A stretch of DNA of 7,290 nt from Clostridiales bacterium (GCA_003487955.1 DNNJ01000130.1:1-7290); one strand, 5' to 3'. Shown: positions 1 to 7,174, numbered from the stretch's first letter. Program-made: numbers and translations. Notes: generated by a model not told the origin, from the letters alone.

Positions 1-3000
1 AAAGGAACACAAATCATCCTTTCCCCCAAAGAGATGTACAGCCAGATAGCCACTGTTATCGAAACATTGCAACAGCAGAAAAAGACAATTACCGGAACAG
101 TTGTTGATGAATCAGGACAATCCATTCCTGGTGTTTCGATTGTGATTAAGGGGACTTCTACCGGGACTATTTCAGATGTAGATGGGAATTTCGTGATAAC
201 AGGAGTATCTGAGAATACAGTGCTGGTTTTTTCATTTGTGGGAATGAAAATGCGTGAAGTTTTGGTTGAGAAACAAACTCAGTTGAAAATAATAATGTCT
301 GAGGAAAGTGTTGGATTAGAAGAAGTTGTAGTAACAGCACTCGGCATTCAAAAAGAAAAGAAAGCACTTGGATATGCTGTGCAAGAAGTAGATGGGGAAG
401 ATTTTAAGAAAGCAAAGGAACCCTATTTTGCGAATATGCTTACCGGTAAAGTAGCAGGTTTAACAGTGTACAACAATACAAATTTATATAATTCTTCAGC
501 CGTAAAACTTAGAGGTGAGAATGCTTTATTGATTGTTGATGGAGTAATGCAAGACAATTCAAACTTTTGGGACATTACTTCCGATGATATTGAAAACATA
601 AGTATCCTTAAAGGCGGGACTGCTTCTGCATTATATGGTTCTGCAGGGAAATATGGTGCAATAATGATAACCACTAAACGTGGAAGCAAATTTGGTACTC
701 AAGTTGAAATTAACTCTACAACTACATTACAGTCCGGATTTATTAGAATACCAAAAGTACAATCAACATATGGAGCTGGTTTAGGTGGAGAATATAGATA
801 TATAGATGGCACTGGTGGAGGATCGGAAGGTGGTGGTTATATTTGGGGTCCAAAATTAGACCAATTAGATCCTAACACGGAAAGCGGTTTTGTAGAAATC
901 GTACAATGGAACAGCCCAATTGACCCGGAAACGGGTGAACGAATTCCTATTCCATGGATTTCAAGAGGAAAAAACAATCTCGAGAATTTTTTTAGAACCG
1001 GAGTATTATCAACTAATAACGTAAACGTAACAGGAGTTGGAGAAAAAGGAAGTTTTAGAGTATCAGGGTCTAATAGTTATCAAAGAGGTATTATTCCAAG
1101 TTCTGAAGTAAATATTGCTAATTTTTCTTTGGCAGGTAAGCATAAATTAACTGATAAGCTCGATGTTGATGCCTCTATAACCTATAACAAACAATTTACT
1201 GATAATTATTCCATATCAACTTATGGGTCATCAAGTGTATTTTACAATATCGTTAACTGGACTGGTGCTGACGTTGATATAAGAGATGCCAAAGACTACT
1301 GGGAACCCGGAAAAGAAGGTGTTCAACAAAGGTATTATAATACATCGTGGTATAATAACCCATATTTTTTGGCGAATGAAGTTAAAAATGGATATCGGCA
1401 AGATAGAACATCTGGTCAGGTGAGATTTGATTATAGTCTTTTTAAAGATTTTAAGATAATGGTTAGAAGTGGTTTTAATTCAACAATGGAGGTTTATGAA
1501 TACAAAGAACCAAAGAGCTTTATTGGTAGTGGTGTATCAAAAGGAGATTATCAATTGTCGAACTACAACAGATTTACGATCACCACTGATGTAATTGGCA
1601 CATATAATAAACAGGTAACAGATGCCGTTGAATTTACAGCAACAATTGGAGGAGCAACCCATTTCAACCAATACTATAGTGCTGCTGTAGGTACTGATGG
1701 ATTAGCAATACCTGAATTATATTATATTGGTAATTCATTGAGTGAAAAATCAGGAAGCAGTTATCAATCAAAATATAAAACGAATAGCGTTTATGGCACA
1801 TTAGACCTAAACATTATTAATACTTTTTATCTTGGTTTTACTGGAAGACGAGATAGGGTTAGTACTTTACCTGTCAATAATAATTCCTATTTCTACCCTT
1901 CAGTGTCTGGATCTATTGTTATGTCAGAATTACTTGACTTACCAAATTATTTCAATTTTTTCAAATTGCGAGGATCATGGTCTCAAGTCTCTTCCGGATC
2001 ATTGCCGGGTGGTACTTATGGTCATATTGAAGCATATAATATGGGTGTTAACTGGAAAAGCACACCTTCTTTATATTTCCCCGGCAACAGATTGAATCCT
2101 GATATAAAAGTTGAAACTGCCAACACATGGGAGATCGGTCTGGATGCTCGTTTTTTCAAGGGTAGATTAGGAATAGATGCAGCCTATTATCAAGTATTAA
2201 ATTATAACTCAATTCACTCTGTTCCTGTTTCATCAGCATCAGGTTATAATACAAGACTTGAAAATGCTCATGAATATTTAAGAAAAGGTGCAGAATTAAC
2301 TGTAACGGCAAAGCCAATAGTTACACGAGATTTCAATTGGGAAATATTAGGAAACTGGGGATATAACAGAAAATATTTGCACAAAATATTTGGAGGAGCT
2401 GATCGAATTGGATATTTGTTTAAAGGTGATAGGGCAGATAGGATATATGGACTTGTTTACGAAAGAACACCGGGAGGACAAATAATATACTCTGAAAATG
2501 GGATGCCAAAAACAGATAGTTATTATAGATTTATTGGTAATTTCTACAATGATTGGGATTTTGGAATAGGTAATACATTTACTTATAAAAATTTATCAAT
2601 GCATATAGCATTTGATGGTAGGGTTGGAGGAACAACATGGTCAAAAGTCAACCAAGCTCTCTACTGGGGTGGAAAACATCCTGATACAGTGAACGAACAT
2701 CGTGATCTTTCAAACCAAGGTATTGATAGCTATATTGGAAAAGGAGTTGTTGTTGTTGAAGGAGAGGCAAAATATGATAACCTTGGAAATATAATTGAAG
2801 ATACAAGAGTGTATGCACCAAATACAAAAAAGGTAGATTACAGCACATGGGTAAGACATTTTTATAATTCGGGCAACTCTTGGGAAACATCTTATTATGA
2901 CGCAACATTTGCAAAATTAAGGGAAATAACACTTAGTTATCAATTTCCTAGAAGAATAATCCAAAATACATTCTTAAAATCTGCTACGATATCATTGGTT

Positions 3001-3132
3001 GGTCGTAATCTTTATATATGGTCTTCTATGCCAAATGATGATCCTGATGTAGATCCTATGTATATGGACGGTAATGCAATGCAAACTCCATCAACAAGAA
3101 ACTACGGAATTAATATTAACATAACTTTTTGA
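1..3132 (+). CDS. SusC-like TonB-dependent outer-membrane transporter, 5' partial
   Basis: This is the outer-membrane barrel that imports a ligand captured by its SusD partner, using TonB energy. The frame is open from base 1, so the gene starts upstream; the ATG at 34 is internal and has no signal peptide. Numbering from that Met, the residues before about 15, including the upstream codons reading GTQIILSPKE, look like the end of an STN domain. Residues about 18-90 are a carboxypeptidase-regulatory-like domain (GTVVDESG, IPGVSIVIKGTSTGTISDVDG). A TonB-box-like stretch follows (LEEVVVTALGI, 95-105), then the plug (about 120-216: LTGKVAGL, LRGENALLIVDGV, LKGGTASALYGS, ITTKRG) and a long beta-barrel. 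The SusC-type C-terminal pattern GRNLYIW...DDPDVDP...STRNYGININITF ends in Phe, as expected for assembly by the BAM machinery. The visible 1043 codons plus a missing signal peptide and STN start match the larger SusC proteins. An STN domain usually implies control by an ECF sigma/anti-sigma pair (family knowledge); none is visible here. The family call is very safe, the substrate is not known. Confidence 0.96.
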   Translation, partial: KGTQIILSPKEMYSQIATVIETLQQQKKTITGTVVDESGQSIPGVSIVIKGTSTGTISDVDGNFVITGVSENTVLVFSFVGMKMREVLVEKQTQLKIIMSEESVGLEEVVVTALGIQKEKKALGYAVQEVDGEDFKKAKEPYFANMLTGKVAGLTVYNNTNLYNSSAVKLRGENALLIVDGVMQDNSNFWDITSDDIENISILKGGTASALYGSAGKYGAIMITTKRGSKFGTQVEINSTTTLQSGFIRIPKVQSTYGAGLGGEYRYIDGTGGGSEGGGYIWGPKLDQLDPNTESGFVEIVQWNSPIDPETGERIPIPWISRGKNNLENFFRTGVLSTNNVNVTGVGEKGSFRVSGSNSYQRGIIPSSEVNIANFSLAGKHKLTDKLDVDASITYNKQFTDNYSISTYGSSSVFYNIVNWTGADVDIRDAKDYWEPGKEGVQQRYYNTSWYNNPYFLANEVKNGYRQDRTSGQVRFDYSLFKDFKIMVRSGFNSTMEVYEYKEPKSFIGSGVSKGDYQLSNYNRFTITTDVIGTYNKQVTDAVEFTATIGGATHFNQYYSAAVGTDGLAIPELYYIGNSLSEKSGSSYQSKYKTNSVYGTLDLNIINTFYLGFTGRRDRVSTLPVNNNSYFYPSVSGSIVMSELLDLPNYFNFFKLRGSWSQVSSGSLPGGTYGHIEAYNMGVNWKSTPSLYFPGNRLNPDIKVETANTWEIGLDARFFKGRLGIDAAYYQVLNYNSIHSVPVSSASGYNTRLENAHEYLRKGAELTVTAKPIVTRDFNWEILGNWGYNRKYLHKIFGGADRIGYLFKGDRADRIYGLVYERTPGGQIIYSENGMPKTDSYYRFIGNFYNDWDFGIGNTFTYKNLSMHIAFDGRVGGTTWSKVNQALYWGGKHPDTVNEHRDLSNQGIDSYIGKGVVVVEGEAKYDNLGNIIEDTRVYAPNTKKVDYSTWVRHFYNSGNSWETSYYDATFAKLREITLSYQFPRRIIQNTFLKSATISLVGRNLYIWSSMPNDDPDVDPMYMDGNAMQTPSTRNYGININITF

Positions 3133-3140
3133 AAACAATT

Positions 3141-4634
3141 ATGAAAAAATATATAATTATCAAATTAAACGTATCAAGTATTTGTGTGTTATTAATTTCA
3201 ACACTGCTTGTATTTAATGTGAGTTGCTCGGATTTTGAGTCATTTCAAAAAGACCCTAACAGGGCAACTGAAGCTTCACCGGCTCTTTTGTTAACAGGAA
3301 TAAGTGTTAATGCTTTTAGCGTAATTACAACTGAAGTTTTAGCGCCTTGTAGAATGATGGTAAATACTGAAGGAGTCTGGAACGCTCAATATTTTTATTG
3401 GCAAAGAGCTGGATTTGGGGGATATGATCAACTTCGCCAGGTGAAAAAACTACAAGAAGAAGCAGAAAGAACCGGAGAAGAAAACTACATAGCCTTAGCC
3501 TACTTTTTCAAATCATGGTATACATATAATCTAACGTTAACCTTTGGTGATATTCCATACAGTGATGCAATGAAAGGTGATGAAGGTAATTTTAATCCAA
3601 AATACGATAGGCAAAAAGATGTTTTTATCGGGATTCTAAATGATTTGAGAACAGCTCAAGAATTACTTTCGGAAGAAAAAGGAAATATAAATGGTGATGT
3701 AATATTTGATGGTAATCTTCAAAAATGGAGAAAAGCCATAAATTCATTCAGGCTAAGAGTTCTTATGACTCTTTCTAAAAAAGAAAATGATCAAGATCTA
3801 AAAGTCGTTCAGGAGTTTAATGAAATTTTCTCAAACTCAACTAAATATCCAATCTTTACAAGTAATGATGATAATGTTGAATTAGAATTTATTGATAAAG
3901 AAGGTAATAGATATCCATATTTTGAAACAAAAAGTTTTCATACAGCTTATTACTTGGAAGAGTCATTCATTGATAATTTAAAAGAAAGAAAAGATCCAAG
4001 ACTTTTCATATATGCCCGTCCTGATGAAAACGCTGTAAAGAGTGGTCTTTCAAGAGATGATTTTAATGCTTACAGCGGATTAAAAGGTAGTGATGCTATT
4101 TCTACGAATGTAGAAAGAGTAGCCAATGGAGAAGGATCAAGAATAAATGAACGTTATTTCCAGGATCCAATAAATGAACCTAGTGTTGCACTTAGTTATG
4201 ATGAGATAGAATTCACACTTGCCGAGGCTGCATCCAGAGGTTGGATTCAGTCGGATGCTGAAACACACTACAAAAATGGAATTAAAGCAAGTATGAGATT
4301 TTACTCGATAGATGATCAGCGTATTGTAAACTATCTTGCAGAACCTAATGTGATATTTAGAAAATCAAATGCTATTGAAATGATTGTTACTCAAAAGTAT
4401 TTTTCTTGTTATATGAGGCTTGGATGGTTACCTTTTTACACACATTTAAGAACAGGTTTCCCTTATTTTAATAACGATGGAGCTGGAATATTAAATAATG
4501 GCAAACTGCCGAAACGTTGGATGTATCCGGAGAGCGAATACCTCTACAACAAGGAAAATGTGGAACAAGCTGTTAAAGACCAAGGATTCACTAAAGACGA
4601 CATTAACGAAACACCATGGATTTTTCAAGATTAA
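3141..4634 (+). CDS. SusD/RagB-like surface lipoprotein (SusD-like_2 type)
   Basis: This is the ligand-binding lipoprotein that caps the SusC-like barrel encoded just upstream and delivers substrate to it. The chosen ATG lies 8 bases after the susC-like stop and gives 497 residues with a lipoprotein signal: MKKY, a hydrophobic core, then a lipobox ending VSC with Cys29. The bases after it encode S-D-F-E, resembling the acidic lipoprotein export signal that sends Bacteroidota lipoproteins to the cell surface. The mature start has the family pattern DPNRATEASPALLLTG. The helical TPR-like body includes YIALAYFFKSWYTYNLTLTFGDIPYSDAM, a hallmark of this family seen here in two blocks, then PKYDRQKDVF and the helix LQKWRKAINSFRLRVL. 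A late segment, YDEIEFTLAEAASRGW, is also typical. These features point to the SusD-like_2 branch rather than classical SusD. A TTG at 3129 would add four residues but overlaps the previous stop and is less likely. The ligand cannot be deduced. Confidence 0.95.
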   Translation: MKKYIIIKLNVSSICVLLISTLLVFNVSCSDFESFQKDPNRATEASPALLLTGISVNAFSVITTEVLAPCRMMVNTEGVWNAQYFYWQRAGFGGYDQLRQVKKLQEEAERTGEENYIALAYFFKSWYTYNLTLTFGDIPYSDAMKGDEGNFNPKYDRQKDVFIGILNDLRTAQELLSEEKGNINGDVIFDGNLQKWRKAINSFRLRVLMTLSKKENDQDLKVVQEFNEIFSNSTKYPIFTSNDDNVELEFIDKEGNRYPYFETKSFHTAYYLEESFIDNLKERKDPRLFIYARPDENAVKSGLSRDDFNAYSGLKGSDAISTNVERVANGEGSRINERYFQDPINEPSVALSYDEIEFTLAEAASRGWIQSDAETHYKNGIKASMRFYSIDDQRIVNYLAEPNVIFRKSNAIEMIVTQKYFSCYMRLGWLPFYTHLRTGFPYFNNDGAGILNNGKLPKRWMYPESEYLYNKENVEQAVKDQGFTKDDINETPWIFQD

Positions 4635-4638
4635 AAAC

Positions 4639-4656
4639 TTTAAAGTTTACGATAAA
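4639..4656 (+). promoter_or_regulatory. A/T-rich translation leader of the third gene
   Basis: The 18 bases before the ATG at 4657 read TTTAAAGTTTACGATAAA. They contain no Shine-Dalgarno sequence, as is common in Bacteroidota. They closely resemble the leader of the next gene (5538-5556), including ATAAA directly before ATGA. This supports the ATG at 4657 as the real start. Confidence 0.5.
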
Positions 4657-5529
4657 ATGAAAAAATATATACATTTATTACTTTTAAACCTGCTCATAAT
4701 AGTTTTTACTTCATGCTCAAATAATGACAACAATATTAACGATCCAATTTTTGAATTTGTCGCATTTGAGAAATTTAATGTATCCCTTGATGAAGTAGGT
4801 AATACAGAGACTCCTTTTGAAACAAAAGCAAAGCTATTAGTTTTTAAACCATTTGAGACAGAAACTGAAATAACTTTCAAAGTTAAAGGAGTTAACTGTG
4901 AGGAAGGTGTCGATTTTACAGTTCAACCCGAGTCGGGTAAATTGGTAATTAAGCCTGGTGAATATTTATCCAACTCATTAAAAATATTCACGATCGACAA
5001 TGAAGAGCAGAATGATAAAAGAACTATTGAAGTTGAAATAACCGGAATAAACCAACCTGATATAAAAATCGGACTTGGTTTGACAGACATTAAAGGCAAC
5101 AAAATTATTGCTTCTATAGTAGATGACGATATTATAGCTTCGGGTATTCAGATATTTGAAGGTAGTTTGAATTGTTCAAGTATTGGCAGTAGTGGCTACG
5201 GAGGTACATCTTTAACAACAGCAACTTTAAATGGAAATGATATTACAATTAAAGGAAACTTAATTAATTATTCTACATTTCCTGATCAAACCATGACTTT
5301 AACTTTTGTTCCGGATAATGCAGAAGCCACATCAGGAGTGATAAAATTTAACAGTCAAGTTGTAGGAGTCGATAAAGATGGTTATCAATATCAATACAGG
5401 CCAACTGATAACAATGGTACATATGATGCAGAAGACGGAGTTATACGTTTCTCACTTTATATATATTACGAATCAAAAGGAAATTGGACTTATTGGTACG
5501 AAGATGAACTTTTGATCGAAGTACCTTAA
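4657..5529 (+). CDS. Two-domain lipoprotein of a SusCD locus, Calx-beta-like, function unknown
   Basis: The chosen ATG, 22 bases after the susD-like stop, gives 290 residues. The N-terminus is a lipoprotein signal, MKKYI followed by a Leu/Ile core and FTSC, so Cys20 is the likely lipidation site, followed by SNNDNN. Residues about 35-160 look like a Calx-beta-type immunoglobulin-like domain: alternating strands, EEGVDFTVQ, GKLVIKPGE, KRTIEVEITG, ending in the acidic SIVDDD. Residues about 165-290 form a second beta-rich domain with many aromatic residues (YQYQYRP, LYIYY, NWTYWYEDELL), ending with the gene. I do not recognise this domain; a lipocalin-like or carbohydrate-binding-like barrel is possible. 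By position this is the SusE/SusF-like slot, so a surface ligand-binding role is an inference. The frame stays open upstream to 4498 inside the susD-like gene, but that extension lacks an export signal and is not credible. Its first 15 bases from the ATG match those of the susD-like gene. Confidence 0.85.
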   Translation: MKKYIHLLLLNLLIIVFTSCSNNDNNINDPIFEFVAFEKFNVSLDEVGNTETPFETKAKLLVFKPFETETEITFKVKGVNCEEGVDFTVQPESGKLVIKPGEYLSNSLKIFTIDNEEQNDKRTIEVEITGINQPDIKIGLGLTDIKGNKIIASIVDDDIIASGIQIFEGSLNCSSIGSSGYGGTSLTTATLNGNDITIKGNLINYSTFPDQTMTLTFVPDNAEATSGVIKFNSQVVGVDKDGYQYQYRPTDNNGTYDAEDGVIRFSLYIYYESKGNWTYWYEDELLIEVP

Positions 5530-5537
5530 CAGTAATA

Positions 5538-5556
5538 TTTTAAGTTTAACAATAAA
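5538..5556 (+). promoter_or_regulatory. A/T-rich translation leader of the phosphodiesterase gene
   Basis: The bases before the ATG at 5557 read TTTTAAGTTTAACAATAAA. Allowing one gap, about 16 of 19 columns match the leader at 4639-4656. No Shine-Dalgarno sequence is visible. The similarity may reflect a common initiation context or local duplication. Confidence 0.5.
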
Positions 5557-6795
5557 ATGATAAAAATGAGAAGAACATTATTTTATATACTCTTTATCTG
5601 CCTTTTCATAACGCATATAGATGCTAAAACACGTAAGGCTGTATTTATAATCGTTGATGGTGTACCTGCTGATCAATTAGAGAGATTGAAGCCAACTGCA
5701 ATTTTTGACATCGCTTCTACAGGCGCCTATGCACGTGCATATACCGGAGGAGAGGTTGGCTCATACACCGAAACACCAACTATTTCTGCTCCGGGATATA
5801 CCAACCTTATAACTGCTACATGGGCTTACAAACATAATGTCAGAGGTAATTCCGACCTGAAACCTAATTATAATTATTGGAATCCTTTCAGAATAGCTAA
5901 GGAGCAAAACAGAAATTATAAAACAGCCATTTTCTCAAGCTGGGAAGACAATCGAACTGTATTGGTAGGAGAAGGAAAAGATGAGACAAACAATTTACAC
6001 ATAGACTATATTAAAGATGGCTATGACAATGATACTGTTCGTTTTCCAAAACAAAAAAACGACTTGCAAATTTTCAAAATAGATGAATTAGTCTCCAAAG
6101 AAGCAGCAAACTGTATCAGAAATGAAGCTCCCGACTTGAGCTGGGTGTATTTGTGGTACACAGATGATGCAGGTCATATATATGGTAATAGTGATTATTT
6201 TGACGAATATGTAATAAAAGCAGACCGTCAAGTAGGACGTATTTGGGAAGCAGTTAAATATAGGGAAGCCAATTTTGATGAAGAGTGGATGATAGTAGTT
6301 ACTACAGATCATGGACGTACTGATAACGGGTATGGCCATGGTGGTCAATCAGAAAGAGAAAGAACTACTTGGGTATCTACCAATATAGAAGTAAATGATT
6401 ATTTCAACTCTAAACATCTCGCCATTATTGACATTGCACCTAGTATATACAGATACATGGGTTTTTCTATACCTGAGGCAGTGAAGTGCGAACAAGATGG
6501 AATATCTTTTGTTGGAAAAACTGATATTTTCAATCTTGTTTCAAAAACAGATTTAGATAATAATTCAGTTACTCTTTCATGGGATTTTTTTACAAAAGAC
6601 ATCCCTGTAGAAATTTACGTTTCAACTACAAACAATTTTAAAGAAGGGAGAAATGATGAATGGATTAAAATTGCATCTACAAGGAGCGATAAAAAAGTAT
6701 ATACTATTGACCTAAACGCTCTGCCCTCCTCAAGTATATATAAGTTTGTTTTGAAATCTCCAAATACTCATTTAAATAGGTGGGTTATAAAATGA
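5557..6795 (+). CDS. Exported type I phosphodiesterase/nucleotide pyrophosphatase (alkaline phosphatase superfamily)
   Basis: This is a metal-dependent phosphoester hydrolase of the NPP/PF01663 group, probably acting in the periplasm or at the cell envelope. Its 412 residues begin with a Sec-type signal peptide (MIKMRR, hydrophobic 7-19, probable cleavage after IDA at 23) with no lipobox Cys. The two-metal site is complete: D34 in IIVDG, nucleophile position S77 in PTISAPGYTNLITA, D203 and H207 in DDAGH, D251-H252 in TTDHG, and H261 in YGHGG. The segment KHNVRGN after the nucleophile also fits the family. The nucleophile is Ser, where well-known NPP and PafA enzymes use Thr. Residues about 323-412 form a fibronectin-III-like domain (SVTLSWDF, PVEIYVSTT, IYKFVLKSP) not needed for catalysis. 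It follows the lipoprotein gene by 27 bases in the same operon and is the only enzyme in view, so it probably processes the ligand of the SusCD pair. Phosphodiesters, nucleotides or sugar/lipid head-group phosphates are all possible. An ATG at 5566 is an alternative start. Confidence 0.92.
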   Translation: MIKMRRTLFYILFICLFITHIDAKTRKAVFIIVDGVPADQLERLKPTAIFDIASTGAYARAYTGGEVGSYTETPTISAPGYTNLITATWAYKHNVRGNSDLKPNYNYWNPFRIAKEQNRNYKTAIFSSWEDNRTVLVGEGKDETNNLHIDYIKDGYDNDTVRFPKQKNDLQIFKIDELVSKEAANCIRNEAPDLSWVYLWYTDDAGHIYGNSDYFDEYVIKADRQVGRIWEAVKYREANFDEEWMIVVTTDHGRTDNGYGHGGQSERERTTWVSTNIEVNDYFNSKHLAIIDIAPSIYRYMGFSIPEAVKCEQDGISFVGKTDIFNLVSKTDLDNNSVTLSWDFFTKDIPVEIYVSTTNNFKEGRNDEWIKIASTRSDKKVYTIDLNALPSSSIYKFVLKSPNTHLNRWVIK

Positions 6796-6887
6796 ATCAA
6801 AAGGACATTTGCCTCCACTGCGGTGATGAGTCACAATGTGAGGTAACTGGACTGAAAAACGCTTGGAGGGTAATGAGAGGGAATTAG
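6792..6887 (+). CDS. Possible 31-residue cysteine-containing small protein
   Basis: An ORF starts at the ATG that overlaps the phosphodiesterase stop as ATGA, a common arrangement for translational coupling. An AGGTGGG Shine-Dalgarno-like stretch at 6778-6784 lies about 8 bases upstream, although those bases also encode N-R-W of the previous gene. The predicted peptide starts MNQKDICLHCGDESQC and ends WRVMRGN, with Cys at 7, 10 and 16. CxxCG resembles a zinc-knuckle half-site, but a fourth Cys is missing. It has no signal peptide and its base composition is more GC-rich than the operon. It may be a real small protein, the remnant of a longer broken gene, or a chance ORF in the 3' untranslated region. 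I recognise no family. Confidence 0.25.
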   Translation: MNQKDICLHCGDESQCEVTGLKNAWRVMRGN

Positions 6888-6908
6888 GAGGGACATTCGT
6901 GCCTGCTA

Positions 6909-6941
6909 CTCCCACTCTTCTCCCATTCAACTCCCATTTTT
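6909..6941 (+). repeat. Three tandem 11-base CTCCCA repeats
   Basis: Three consecutive units read CTCCCACTCTT, CTCCCATTCAA and CTCCCATTTTT. Each begins with CTCCCA and they repeat exactly every 11 bases. The last unit forms most of the left arm of the terminator hairpin, so the earlier units could compete for pairing with the right arm (ATGGGAG, 6942-6948). Confidence 0.6.
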
Positions 6942-6960
6942 ATGGGAGTTGCGCTTTCTT
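6928..6960 (+). terminator. Probable intrinsic terminator of the operon
   Basis: CAACTCCCAT (6928-6937) and ATGGGAGTTG (6942-6951) form a perfect 10-bp inverted repeat around a TTTT loop. The 3' side continues CGCTTTCTT, a short and interrupted T-rich tract. The position, about 130 bases after the phosphodiesterase stop and 40 after the small ORF, fits the end of the plus-strand operon. The imperfect T tract is the main weakness. Confidence 0.7.
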
Positions 6961-7174
6961 ATGTTAAGCCAATGTTACTCCCTATTTCTGTCGATGATCC
7001 CGCTCAATCGATCTATTCTGAATCGATGACTGTCAGCCCGGCAACTGGCTATTCGATTTCCGGACGGATGGTATCCCCCGATTAATTTATTGAAAATAAC
7101 AGGTATTCAAAAAAATTTATATATGATTATCCGCAGTTATTCCTAAAGAATTTAGCGGGAAAAAGTTATAAATA
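6961..7174. other. Non-coding flank with abrupt composition change
   Basis: No convincing gene is present on either strand. The part up to about 7080 is about 52% GC and carries two ATCGAT palindromes (7007-7012 and 7022-7027) that could pair across a 9-base loop. The part from 7081 to about 7180 is about 24% GC and holds only an imperfect hairpin: CCGC (7131-7134) with GCGG (7155-7158), and ATTC (7139-7142) with GAAT (7148-7151). I found no convincing Bacteroidota TAnnTTTG promoter with a correctly spaced TTTG. Confidence 0.5.

Noticed and set aside
1832..2095. Plus-strand 87-codon ORF inside the susC-like gene
   Set aside because: It lies wholly within the strongly supported barrel coding region in another frame and shows no recognisable domain or initiation signal.
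2648..2932. Minus-strand 94-codon ORF antisense to the susC-like gene
   Set aside because: It is an antisense shadow of barrel codons with low-complexity Leu/Gln content and no family resemblance.
3129..3140. TTG start for the susD-like gene overlapping the previous stop
   Set aside because: The ATG at 3141 gives a standard lipoprotein signal beginning MKKY; the TTG adds only four residues and has no better initiation context.
4498..4656. Upstream extension of the third gene into the susD-like gene
   Set aside because: The extra 53 residues overlap conserved SusD coding sequence in another frame and would bury the signal peptide; the ATG at 4657 gives a clean lipoprotein signal.
6088..6602. 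Two minus-strand ORFs antisense to the phosphodiesterase gene
   Set aside because: Both are opposite a gene with an intact catalytic site, and neither shows a domain or export signal.
6966..7103. Minus-strand frame of about 44 codons in the right flank
   Set aside because: It has no ATG start, follows a stop closely, and gives an Arg/Ser-rich peptide with no recognisable features.
7131..7158. Imperfect hairpin as a second terminator
   Set aside because: The stem is broken by an internal loop and no T tract follows directly on either strand.
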